Origin: Tenrec ecaudatus
Lineage: Eukaryota; Chordata; Mammalia; Afrosoricida; Tenrecidae
DNA length: 64,000 nt
Direction of reading: 5' to 3'
Assembly: GCF_050624435.1 (NCBI RefSeq)
Contig: NC_134537.1
Location: 16,674,584 to 16,738,583, forward strand
Position 1 is the first letter of the stretch, and every line of letters begins with the position of its first letter. This document shows positions 1 to 9,734 of the stretch, in pieces. A model generated the notes under the pieces. The model saw nothing but the letters and a program-made list of their open reading frames with translations. It was not told the origin of the DNA and did not search any database. The position numbers and the translations under genes were made by a program.

Positions 1-85
1 GAATAGAGAGAGTGAAAGGATACAGTCACAGGGCACACCTTTCCTGATTTTGAACCACGCAGTATCTGTTTGAATGATGGTTAGG
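1..85 (-). mobile_element. RTE (BovB-type) LINE fragment, runs off left edge
   Basis: Reads antisense to the RTE reverse-transcriptase region. The same stretch (gaaaggataca..., then a cctgattt...accacgcagta pattern) recurs in the minus-strand RTE near 18,110-18,230. The copy is cut by the window edge, so its length is unknown. Confidence 0.6.
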
Positions 86-2150
86 AAGGATTCTAAAAAG
101 GAAATCAGCTATTTGCTCAGAAGTTGGTCTAAACAGTTTTACGTTGATGGTTGACACAGGGCTGAAGGACTGCAATGTATCAATTAACACCCATTCCTGC
201 TGAAGATGTGTTTATCCCCCAGTCTGAATTGGCCAGTCTCAAAAAATGCATGTGCCTGTGTGTTTTATCCCTACAGATTTCCCATGTTCCCCCATTGTGA
301 GAAGGGAAATGAGGGAGGTGTTTCGTGATCTTATTTGTACCCAGGCTAAGTTCTCTTATTCAGATACTCAGGTGGCAATATCAAAATGTCACAGGACCAG
401 TGGCTTTAGGCAAGCATTTTAATGTTATTTTTTCTACTTGAGCCCAAAATGCTATGAGATCATATAGCCACTAAAGAACTTACTCCTTATAAATGGTTTC
501 CATGACTTATAAGCAAACCTGAGAAACTGACACCATCAGCTAGAACTTTAGACTTTGTACATGGCAATGCTCACGTGTCAGAAACTAGTGTATTCTATAA
601 CACCACTTCCCTATTGTGTCACCTTAAAGTTTCCCAAATGAACTAGGAAGATCTTACAGGGCAAGTATGCGAAGTCTCGAGCATCTACGTTTAGCTTATC
701 TGCACCACAAAGAATCATCTTAAGAGTAGCCTCCATCGTATCCTTAGTATGACACTACAGATCCTGATGTAACTAAAATCAGATTTACTGAAAATTAGGA
801 AAGGGAAGAAAAAGAGATTAAAATTTTGCCGCTATTTCGCAGCACGTTTTCAACTCTTTCATCTAAATTTTGGACCAGTGCTCTTCAGTTAGATTAAAAA
901 TATTGCCCAGAGATGGTTTGGATTATTTTACTGAACCATGGCTTGGTGAAAACTTGAATAATGTTGTTTACATGAGGACGGTCTTTGTTGATCTTTTATT
1001 TTTATTCAGCATGTCTACTTAAATGGGAGGTCAATAATGATAGGAATAAAATCGCCTTGATTTCTGTTTGGACAACATGTGCTGCTTATTTTGCTTAAAC
1101 CTATCAACTGATTTTTGGAAGAGATTTGTGTCTCAATCATTTTCCTAAGGGAAGAAGGACTAAGGAAAGGAAATTCCCAAATAGGTATGTATTACCCAAT
1201 AAGCAAGATAAGAACAGGTCTACTCGTGCTTGATTAATAATCTGCAGTAAAATATTTCACATTGGTTTCACCACATCTTTTCATTTACCTTTATTATTAG
1301 GCAATCCATCACTGCTAAAAGAAAGATGTATTAGTTTGTGCCGTAAAGATAGGTGTACCTTATAGGTAACTAATTAGTCTATAACTTCAAGGTAGGTCCC
1401 AAGTACTTTGTTAAACATTCAACTGTAAGTATTCTTCTAGGTGATAAGAATAAAGCAATGATTTTATACAAAATCCCTTCAATATATGAGGCTTCCATTT
1501 GTCTTATTGAAACATATATTAGTCAAAATGAATACGAAAAATATACAAGAACCTATCTACTGGTAAGTGATAAGGAGAAAATTGAAACTAACAAAAATGG
1601 TTGAAATTGTCCAGGTGGTTGTATTGGTTCAAATTTAGGTACAGTAAGCAAAGAATATCTCACTAAAAAGATGACATTTCCATAGGCAATAAAAATAGTG
1701 AGAGACTAAATCATGCAGATGTCAAAGAAGAGCATTCCAGGAAGACACAATAAAAAAATGCAAAGGCTCCAAGAAAAGAGAATCTCTGGTATGTTTTCAG
1801 GGGGTTCTTACACCCGCAAAGAGTTACAGTCTCCTGAGACTTGCAAGCGCAGTTCTCTCCTGTCCTGCATGATGCATAGGAGTCTGTGTGAGTTTTTGTT
1901 TTTACAACCAGGCCAAAGTGTCAGTATGACTGCCATGGATAGCAAGAGCATAACAGAAGAAGAAGTCATATAGGTGCAAATGTGTCCACTACATGGAGTT
2001 CCGAAAACCACTGTGGATATATTCATTGTGAATCATATATGATGACATTAAGAACTTTGATCAGAGGTGCAATGTGACTGATTTATTTTTCCACAAGGTT
2101 TCTCCTGTTTTTCTATTGAAAATTGATTGTAGGACACATGGCAGAGCAGA
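86..2150. other. repeat-poor AT-rich interval
   Basis: No exon, RNA gene or repeat I recognise. The short open frames around 1,713-2,026 have no family resemblance and overlap on opposite strands, as expected by chance. Confidence 0.5.
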
Positions 2151-2480
2151 GAGACCAGTTAAAATACTTTTGCCACAACCCAGGCAAGAGATAATTGTAG
2201 TTTAGACCCAAGTAGTAAGAAGGAAAGCAACTCAAAAGTGTCTGAAGTGGAATGAATTTTGAAGTGAGAAACAACATGATATGATGAAGGACTGAGTGTG
2301 GAATGGAGGGGAAAACAAGTCACGATGGCATGAAGTTGTTTGGCCTACTTATCAGGAAGACTGGAACTGTCAACTGGCATTTCACTGGGATACTAAAAGA
2401 TAGAGAGAAGCAGATTGGTGAAGGGAGTGGTGAGGAGCGTAGATCAAGAATTCTTGATGTGAACACCTGGGCTGCAGTGG
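2150..2480 (+). repeat. possible ancient interspersed repeat remnant
   Basis: The stretch has the texture of an old mammalian dispersed repeat: a gatggc/ttggcct/actggaa/tggcattt.actgggat series followed by a gga-rich tail. Divergence is high and I cannot name the family. It could equally be unique sequence. Confidence 0.2.
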
Positions 2481-2924
2481 ACTATATTCAAAAAGAAGGA
2501 AAGAAGTCGGAGACAGAGGAATAAGCTACTCCTTTAAGGAGTTTTGTGTTTTCAAAAGAGTAAGAGATGCTCCATCCTGAAATGAGGATGTGGTTGATGC
2601 TGTGTTTTGCTGTGTTGTCACAAGCGGGGAGGAACTGGGTAAGTGTATGCAAAAGCAATGAGCAACCAAAAGTTGAAGGTGGCGATGCAGCAGAGAAAAG
2701 AGAAAATAACACAGGCCAGATTCAGTCTTTGGGTGGTCCCCGAAGTAAAACTGGCACCAGTTATGTATTTTGACTTTAATGAATGAAATTCTCATCTGAT
2801 TTCCAAGTGGATTAGATAATGATATTAAGATTCATATAGCAGGATACTATTAAAATACAGGTAACAGTGGGCTTAAAGTGGCTAGGATCATTTCAAACCC
2901 TAATCATTCACCTGCAAGCTATTC

Positions 2925-3110
2925 TGGTGTCCTGGTGGCTTATGCTCTGGGCTATTAACCCCAAGGTCAGCAGTTAGAAACCACCACCCACTCCAAGGAA
3001 GATAGATGTGGCTTTCTAGCCCCATAAAGATAACAGTCTCAGATAGGCAGAGGGGTGTGTTTACTTTGCACTTGGGAAGCTGTGAGTCAGAAGGGACTCA
3101 ATGGCAGTGT
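2925..3110 (+). mobile_element. AfroSINE-type SINE
   Basis: Shows the family order: a ctggtggc head, ggtcagcagtt...aaccacca (B-box region), a ctccaaggaag block, and a terminal gtgagtcagaa.ggactcaatggcagtg motif. These are tRNA-related, LINE-mobilised SINEs typical of afrotherians. Confidence 0.8.
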
Positions 3111-3304
3111 CACTCACCTACTAGCTTTCAAATAAATAAAATAAACACAACACAACTTTCAATGATTGGTTACTTTCATAAAAATCTCTGCTCTGTTCTG
3201 AATAAAAAGGCAAAACCAAAAAGTGAAACGTTATTGATATGATCGAATCATTGAACCACTGAATTGTATGATATAGAAATTAAGTGCCAATAAAACTGTT
3301 GGAG

Positions 3305-4139
3305 TATTAAATGAAGGGGGAAGTGCAGAGTGGAGACCCAAGGCCCTAGTGTCGGCCAATGGAGAGCCCCTCATAGAGGCGTTTAGGAGAGGAGATGGGT
3401 TAATTAGGGTGCGAGGTAGTACCGATGGGGAACACAGCTTTCTCCCAGATCCTGGATGCTTCCTCCCCACAACTACCATGATCCAAATTCTACCTTGCAG
3501 GCCTGGAAAGGACAGAGGCTGTACACTGGTGCATATGAGGGCTGGAGGTACAGGGAATCCAGGGTGGATGATACCTTCAGGACCAAGGGTGTGAGGGACG
3601 ATGCTGGGAGAGTGGAGGGTGAGTGGGTTGGAAGGGGGGAACTAATTGCAAGGATCCACATGTGACCTCTTCCCTGGGAGAGTGACAGCAGAGAAGGGGG
3701 GAAGGGAGACTCCGGAAAGGGCAAGATATGACAAAATAACGAGGTATAAATTACCAAGGGCACATGAGGGAGGGGGGAAAGGGGAGGGAGGGGAAAAAAA
3801 AAGAGGACCTGATGCAAGGGGCTTAAGTGGAGAGCAAATGCTTTGAGAATGATTGGGGCAGGGAATGTATGGATGTGCTTTATACAATTGATGTATGTAT
3901 ATGTATGGATGGTGATAAGAGTTGTATGGGTCCCTAATAAAATGTAAAAAAAGAAAAGAGAAGAAAAAAATGATTAGGGCAGGGACTGTACAGATGTGCT
4001 TTATACAATTGATGTATGTATATGTATGAACTGTGATAAGAATTGTATGAGCCCCTAATAAATTGTTAAAATTTAAAAAAAAAAAAGAGCTCTAAGAGCC
4101 CCCAATAAAATTTATTATATTTTTTTAAAAAGAAAAAAA
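3305..4139 (+). mobile_element. L1 3'-UTR, 5'-truncated, with three stacked 3' ends
   Basis: Flanked by a 13-bp target duplication (aaaactgttggag at 3,292-3,304 and 4,140-4,152). The body is closely similar to 6,000-6,640. AATAAA signals lie at 3,936, 4,057 and 4,104, each at the end of a repeated terminal segment. The second unit repeats the last ~95 bases (from tgattagggcaggg) and the third only ~25 bases. The open frames across it, on both strands, come from purine-rich composition and are not genes. Confidence 0.9.
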
Positions 4140-4609
4140 AAAACTGTTGGAGGAAAAAAACACCTAAAACATTAGTTGTTAAAGAAACATACCTCCAAAT
4201 CATGTACCTATGTAACAAATCATCCAGTTTAAATCTTGTCATGCTGCAATAAAAAATGGAAAACTACTATATTTTATCACTGAATTAATTTGTTTTGTGC
4301 TCATCCTATGGACATTGTGAGTTGACACTGATGGGTATCCATTGCAACCACTAAAGGATGCAGGCTGTCAGAGCATTGGCAAGTTGAAGATTGGAATGGC
4401 GCTCTCTACTGGAGGTTCACTTTCTTCTTCCAGAAAACAATGCATGTTTTACTGTTCAGAATGGAAGTATGAGACTATCATGATTCTCAGATGGCTTATT
4501 ATGTTGGTAAATTGAGTATTATGAAGTTTAAGAACTGGTACTATAAAGATGTTTTATAAATTCTTATACTTCTTGGGAATAAGCATGCATTTCACAATTA
4601 GTCGAGTAA

Positions 4610-4818
4610 AATGACTGAACATAGAATATCCTGGAAAGATGTTTACTTGTATTTTATTGACTATACAAAGGAATTTGACTGTGTGGCTCATATCAAACTA
4701 TGAAGAACCTTGAGAAGAATGGAATTCCAGAATACTTCACTGTGCCCATTTGGAACCCATACATGGATCAAGAAGAGGCAGTTGTGGGAATGTAACAAGG
4801 GAATGATATGTGGTTTAA
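4610..4818 (+). mobile_element. RTE LINE reverse-transcriptase fragment, 5' piece of a split copy
   Basis: Encodes, with breaks, the RTE reverse-transcriptase stretch around 'YFIDY.K.FD' (4,650-4,680), then the 'gaattccagaatacttca' block. Interrupted at 4,819 by an L1 and continued at 6,697. The sequence just upstream (4,155-4,610) is not clearly assigned. Confidence 0.8.
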
Positions 4819-5029
4819 AATAATGAAATGTACCTACTACAAGCTTTTCTCTTGTGAACTGTTTTGTTCTTTTTCAGTGGATTGTTTTTGTTGTTTTGTT
4901 GTCTGGTTGTATACTGTTGCTTTGTTTTCCTCTGTCTAGTTTTCGTGCATGTTAGTGACTCCACAGGTCTGTCTGAATAGGACAGGCTGGATGAACTATC
5001 TGGAGGAAAGACAACGGGACCGACAGTTC

Positions 5030-5070
5030 CGGGGGGACTTGGGGTGGGGGGTAGGGGGGGGTGGGGAAGT
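5030..5070 (+). other. G-rich tract in L1 3' UTR
   Basis: Several runs of four to eight G with short spacers, able in principle to form a G-quadruplex. G-rich polypurine tracts are a known hallmark of mammalian L1 3' UTRs. Confidence 0.6.
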
Positions 5071-5454
5071 GGTGTTGGCAAACCCAGGGACAAGGGAAAA
5101 ACATGGGACCCCAAATGGTGGAGAAGGGGGAGTGGCGGGCCTGGTGGGAAGTGATCAAGGGTAAGGTTGCTTAGAGAAGAGGTATACTCTAGCCCAGGTG
5201 GCGATGAAGCATGGTAGTAGGGCAGGAGGAAAGTCAAGGGAGATGGAGGAAAGAGCTAGGAGTCAAAGGGCATTCATGGAGGTCTAGACAAAGACATGTA
5301 CATGCAAATATATATAGGAGGATGGGGAAATAGATCTATGTGTCTATATTTATAGGTCAAGCATTAAGGTGGCGGAAGGACCTTGGGCCTCTACTCAAAC
5401 ACTCCCTCAATGCATGAATACCTTCTTTTATTAAATTGGAACTCTATGATGCTC

Positions 5455-5940
5455 ACTCTCCCGACACAACGGCTAGAGCCAAAGTGGGTGAACAAGTAAA
5501 TGTGGTGAAGAAAGCTGATGGTGCCCGGCTATCAAAAGAGATAGTGACTGGGATCTTAAAGGCTTGAAGATAAACAAGCGGCCATCTAGCTCAGAAGCAA
5601 CAAAGTCCACATGGAAGAACACACCAGCCTGTGTGATCGAGTGGTCCCAAAGGGATCAGTTACCAGGCATCAGAGAACAAAAAATCATATCATTGACTGC
5701 ACACCTCCATGATAGGATCGCTGAAGACAAATGGGTGCATAAGCAAAGGTGGTGAAGAAAGCTGATGGTGCCCGGCTATCAAAAGAGATAGTGTCTGGGG
5801 TCTTAAAGGCTTGAAGGTGAACAAGCGGCCATCTAGCTCAGAAGCAGAAAAGCCCACATGGAAGAAGCACACCGACCAGTGCGATCACGAGGTGCCCAAG
5901 GGATAAGGCATCATGCACAAAAAAAAGATATAAGTGTGTG
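5455..5940 (+). repeat. ~247-bp tandem duplication inside the L1 3' UTR
   Basis: The block gtggtgaagaaagctgatgg...cggccatctagctcagaagc occurs at 5,502 onward and again at 5,749 onward, an offset of 247 bases. Other L1 3' UTRs in the window (44.9-45.5 and 47.3-47.5 kb) carry it once. The two units differ at scattered sites. Confidence 0.85.
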
Positions 5941-5999
5941 TATGTATGTGTATATATGTGTATATGTATATATGTATGTGTATATATGTATATATATCA
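5932..5999. repeat. TG/TA-rich microsatellite within L1
   Basis: Alternating tgtatgtgtata-type repeats directly before the distal 3'-UTR block. Simple sequence. Confidence 0.8.
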
Positions 6000-6645
6000 T
6001 ATTAAATGAAGGGGGAAGTGCAGAGTGGAGACCCAAGGCCCAAGTGTCGGCCAATGGAGAGCCCCTCATAGAGGGGTTTAAGAGAGGAGATGGGTTAATT
6101 AGGGTGTGAGGTAGTATCGATGAAGAACACAGCTTTCCCCCAGATCCTGGATGCTTCCTCCCCCCAACTACCATGATCCGAATTCTACCTTGCAGGGCTG
6201 GATAGGAAAGAGGCTGTACACTGGTACATATGAGGGTTGGAGATACAGGGAATCCAGGGTGGATGATACCTTCAGGACCAAGGGTGTGAGGGACGATGCT
6301 GGGAGAGTGGAGGGTGAGTGTGTTGGAAAGGGGGAACTGATTACAAGGATCCACATGTGACCTCTTCCCTGGGAGAGGGACAGCAGAGAAGGGGGGAAGG
6401 GAGACTCCGGATAGGGCAAGATATGACAAAATAACGATGTATAAATTACCAAGGGCATATGAGGGAGGGGGGAATGGGGAGGGAGGGGAAAAAAAAAGAG
6501 GACCTGATACAAGGGGCTTAAGTGGAGAGCAAATGCCTTGAGAATGATTGGGGCAGGGAATGTATGGATATGCTTTATACAATTGATGTATGTATATGTA
6601 TGGATTGTGGTAAGAGTTGTTTGAGTCCCTAATAAAATGTAAAAG

Positions 6646-6649
6646 AAGA

Positions 6650-6689
<40 letters not shown>

Positions 6690-6690
6690 G
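6646..6690 (+). repeat. (AAAT)n tail microsatellite
   Basis: Ten or more aaat units forming the 3' tail of the L1 insertion, ending in the right-hand target duplication. Probably a poly(A) tail that became a microsatellite. Confidence 0.9.
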
Positions 6691-6696
6691 AAATGT

Positions 6697-7605
6697 GTGT
6701 GACAGGGTTGTATCCTCGTACCACGCTTTTTCAGTCTGTATGCTTAGCAAATGATCAGAGAGGCTGGCTTTTATGAGGAATAATGTGACATCAGGATTGG
6801 ATGGAGGTTTTTGTTTGTTTTTTAACAACCTGCAATATGCAGATGACATAACCTTGCTCGCTGATAGTGAAGAGAACTTGAAACCCTTGCTGATGAAGTT
6901 CAAGAATGTCAGGCTTCAGTATGGATTACAACTCTCAATGTCAAGACAACCAAAATCTTCACAAGTGGATCAATAGGTAACATCATGATATACAGAGAAA
7001 AGTTTGAAATTGTCAAAGGTTTCATCTTGCTGAGATCCACAATCAATACTCCTGGAAGCAGAAGTCAGGAAATCAGAAGATGAGTCCCATTAGGTCAATT
7101 TGCTGAGAAGACCTCCTTAAGGTATTGAAAAGTAACGATGTTATTGTGAGGACTGAGGTGTGCCTGACCCAACCATAGTAACTTCAATGGCCTCATATGC
7201 ATGAGAAAGGTGCACACTGAATAAAGAAGACTGAAGAAGAATCAATGCATTTGAATTGTGGTGCTGGATAAATAATTTTGAAATGACCATGGACTGCTAA
7301 AAGGACAAACTGATCTGTCCTGGAAGTCCAGCCAGAGTGCTCTGTAGATGAAAGGATGGCAAGACTTCATGTCACGTAGTTTGGGCAGGTTGTCAGAAGG
7401 ACCAGTTCCTGAAGAAGGACAACATTTAGAGGGATAGTGACAAAGAAAAAGGCCCTAGAGGAGATGGATTGACACGGTCGTTGCAACAATGAGCTCATGG
7501 GTTGGTACAATTTTGAGGATGTCAAGGATGGGCAGTGTTTAGTTCTGTTGGGCATAAGGTGCTGTGGGTTGGAACTGACTTGATGGTACCTGAAAATAAC
7601 AACAA
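6697..7605 (+). mobile_element. RTE LINE, 3' half of the split copy
   Basis: Resumes the RTE interrupted at 4,819: cagggttgtatcctc, then the 'gcagatgacataacc' reverse-transcriptase block (the 'YADD' motif, seen as QYADDITLL near 6,833-6,860), 'gatccacaatcaat', 'aagaagactgaagaagaatcaatgc', and the terminal ggttggaactgacttgatggtacctg-aacaacaa tail. Stops and frameshifts make it inactive. Confidence 0.88.
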
Positions 7606-7619
7606 TAACTTAAGGCAGA

Positions 7620-8030
7620 TAGAGTGCTGATATAAAAATAATGAATAACTTATACTTCCCAACTATCAGTTATTATATAGTCTCCATTTGACAATTCAAA
7701 CCTTGGTACGTGATAAAAAATGCATTTCCAAAGAAAGTAAAATGTTACCAAACATAAATCTAGGTGAACATTTTATAATAATTGAGTAGAAAGAAACTCT
7801 CTCAATATAAAATGATGGAGTTCTCTCTTGTAGTTATTTACTATGTGCTTGTATATTCATTCAGCTAGGAAACATTGATTAATTTCTATAGACCCTAGAA
7901 AGACACTATCATGGTTTACGATTTCATTATTAGCAAGACTATGATTTGGTTAATAGGGACTAAGCAAGAGGTATAAACATTTACAAAATATGATCAATAT
8001 CATGCTGAAGAAAGGCCATGTGCTGGGAAC
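7620..8030. other. repeat-poor interval
   Basis: AT-rich; nothing recognised. Confidence 0.4.
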
Positions 8031-8165
8031 AAATGGGCGACAATAGACTCAAACATGAGGACAGTTTGTGAAGATGGCGCAGGACCAGGCAATGTTTCCT
8101 CCTCTTCTACGTAAGAGCAGGAAATGACTGACTGTCACCTAACAGCACCTACATGGAAACAAACC
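8030..8165 (+). mobile_element. RTE LINE 3'-end fragment
   Basis: Matches the terminal RTE segment: gaagatggcgcaggaccaggca...gactgtcacctaacagcacc. Confidence 0.6.
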
Positions 8166-8244
8166 ATACTATCATCTTGCCTCCTAGCTTAGTGTTAATC
8201 GTTGTGTCTTCCAAAAATATGTGTTGTAAATGCTTACCCTTGAA

Positions 8245-8395
8245 ATCCCTGGTGACGCAGATGTGTTTGATTTAAAGGTTGGCAGTTCCAAGCCATTAGC
8301 AGTTCGGTGGGAGAAAGACCTGGCAGTCAGCTTCCACAAAGATTACAAGGAAGAAGAAATGTCTTGGAATTGATTGTCGTCATCGTTGCACAACT
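8245..8395 (+). mobile_element. AfroSINE-type SINE, degraded
   Basis: ccctggtgacgcag head, aaaggttggcagttcc, aaagattacaaggaa and a decayed 3' end. First of four same-strand SINEs within ~1.4 kb. Confidence 0.65.
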
Positions 8396-8523
8396 CTTAT
8401 GCATGTGATAGACAATGGAAATGTATGGAATATGAATTATATGTCACTGAGATTGCTAAAAAATAAACAAGCTTATAAAAGAGAGATGATACTCTTGGAA
8501 ATCCTTCTGAGTAGTCTTTACAG

Positions 8524-8715
8524 GGCCCCTGGTAGAACTGAAGGTTATGAGTGGGATGGCTAATGCTAACTGCACAGTCAGTTGAACCCATCGGTTACTC
8601 TCTGGGAGACAGTGCAGACTCTCTGCTCCCAGAAAGGTTTGCAACCTCAGAATCCCTGAAGAGAAGGGCGATGAGTCAGAATTGACTGTACAGCAGTAGG
8701 CTAGGTTTTTGAGTT
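8524..8715 (+). mobile_element. AfroSINE-type SINE
   Basis: gcccctgg head, gctaactgcacagtcagtt core, and terminal gatgagtcagaattgac. A second terminal motif (gatgagtcagaagtgac, ~8,730) follows, a duplicated 3' end or separate remnant. Confidence 0.65.
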
Positions 8716-8831
8716 TATAGGCCTGTGATGATGAGTCAGAAGTGACACTATGGCACTGGGCTTGTGTTTCGATATGACTAAGAATTACCCTGGCTGCAAT
8801 ACATTTTGTGAGGGGTTACACTTGTGGCAGA

Positions 8832-8995
8832 GTTCTGGTGGTGGCGTAGGAGGCTACTCATTGAATTGCCAACCGGTTCTAAGCTATCAGTTGGGAGAAA
8901 TATGAAGCTGCCTGTTCTCATGAAAAATGAAAAATTCTAGAAACACCTATAGGGTCACAATGAGTTGACATGGACTCAATGGCAGCGAGTCTGTA
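8832..8995 (+). mobile_element. AfroSINE-type SINE
   Basis: ttctggtggtggcgtagg head; ends cacaatgagttgacatggactcaatggcagcgagt. Confidence 0.75.
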
Positions 8996-9002
8996 TTTGT
9001 GG

Positions 9003-9730
9003 TTGAAGCACCAATGGCACAATGGTGAAGCCTAACAGAAGGGTTTGCCTTGCGGACCTTTCGGCCACCTTGTGCAAGGAAAGACCTGGTGATCTACTAG
9101 AGTGAACATTCCCGCCAAGGAAACCCTTTGGGACCGTTCTGCTCTGCCCTACAGAGCCCTGTGTCAGTCTGTGTGCTTCCGAGAAACAAATCCCCAGAAA
9201 CTCATGTACAAGAGAGAGGTTTATATAGAGGGTAAGTGCGCATCAAGAAAATATCCCAACCCAGAGCTGCCCAAGCCCACAAGTCCAACATCAACCCATT
9301 AACCCATATGTCCAACCTCAATCCACAAAATCCTCCTCCATCTCACAAATCACACACAATGATGCCGACTGCAGGAGGAAAACTGAGTCAGTGAATGTGA
9401 AAGCATCTCAGCGCTGGCAGGGGTCTCTACATGGCTGCTCCAGCACCCAGGGCTGCATCGGGGTAGGTCCATGTGGCTTCTCCTCATGGATGTCTTACAG
9501 GAAGTGAGCCTTGTCAGCTAAAGAAGGGAACTGGCTAAAGCAGCTGTATCCTGCTCTGACCATCAGAAAGCAAGAGACTCGAGAACCCTCAAGGTAAGGC
9601 TCACTGATCCATTTATCCCTCTGCCCTTCAGTTAACCCCACATGTGTTTATCAGGCAGGTTAGCACAATAAACTAACTACCTCAAGCCCCTAGGAATCAG
9701 AATGGACTAGAGACTACACAACAACATTTG
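9003..9730 (+). mobile_element. AfroSINE with RTE-like tail, split by a solo LTR
   Basis: The head at 9,003-9,159 (caatggcacaatggtgaag, ggaaagacctggtgatct, aaaccctttggga) continues after the LTR at 9,685-9,730 with gaatcagaatggactaga...acaacaac. The interruption is the solo LTR at 9,160-9,684. Confidence 0.7.
9160..9684 (-). mobile_element. solo LTR, family 1 (TG...CA, 525 bp)
   Basis: Starts TGTG, ends CTCA and is flanked by an exact 5-bp duplication (agccc, 9,155-9,159 and 9,685-9,689), as for ERVL-type class III elements. It carries the shared blocks agagaaacaaatcc near one end, gcatctcagcgctggcaggggtct mid-element and tttatcaggcaggtt...aataaactaact at the other. Six further copies are in the window. 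Strand is given relative to the copies at 44.9 and 59.7 kb, whose ttaaac/ataaac near the far end I take as the poly(A)-signal side. Confidence 0.85.
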
Positions 9731-9734
9731 GAAA

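Larger units (their letters stand above)
4832..6683 (+). mobile_element. L1 3'-UTR insertion (1.85 kb) nested in RTE
   Basis: Bounded by a perfect 13-bp target duplication (aataatgaaatgt, 4,819-4,831 and 6,684-6,696). In order: T/GTT-rich start, very G-rich tract (5,030-5,070), the 'cccggctatcaaaag' block, the 'gacaatt/cctc' block, polypurine tract (6,465-6,500), AATAAA near 6,632 and an (AAAT)n tail. No ORF2 is left, so the copy is 5'-truncated within the 3' UTR. Apparent open frames, including the 330-codon minus-strand one, are spurious. Confidence 0.93.

Noticed and set aside
4155..4610. possible extension of the RTE upstream of 4,610
   Set aside because: Some motifs are suggestive, but I could not line them up with RTE blocks seen elsewhere in the window, so I left it unassigned.
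5455..5940. tandem repeats as a possible CRISPR or satellite array
   Set aside because: Only two units of ~247 bp within an L1 3' UTR, in a mammalian genome.
5911..6903. 330-codon open frame on the minus strand
   Set aside because: It is antisense to an L1 3' UTR and part of an RTE; the product is low-complexity (Pro/Ser-rich, repeated Phe-Ile-Tyr-Leu from the AAAT microsatellite). A related copy at 3.3-3.9 kb gives similar spurious frames.
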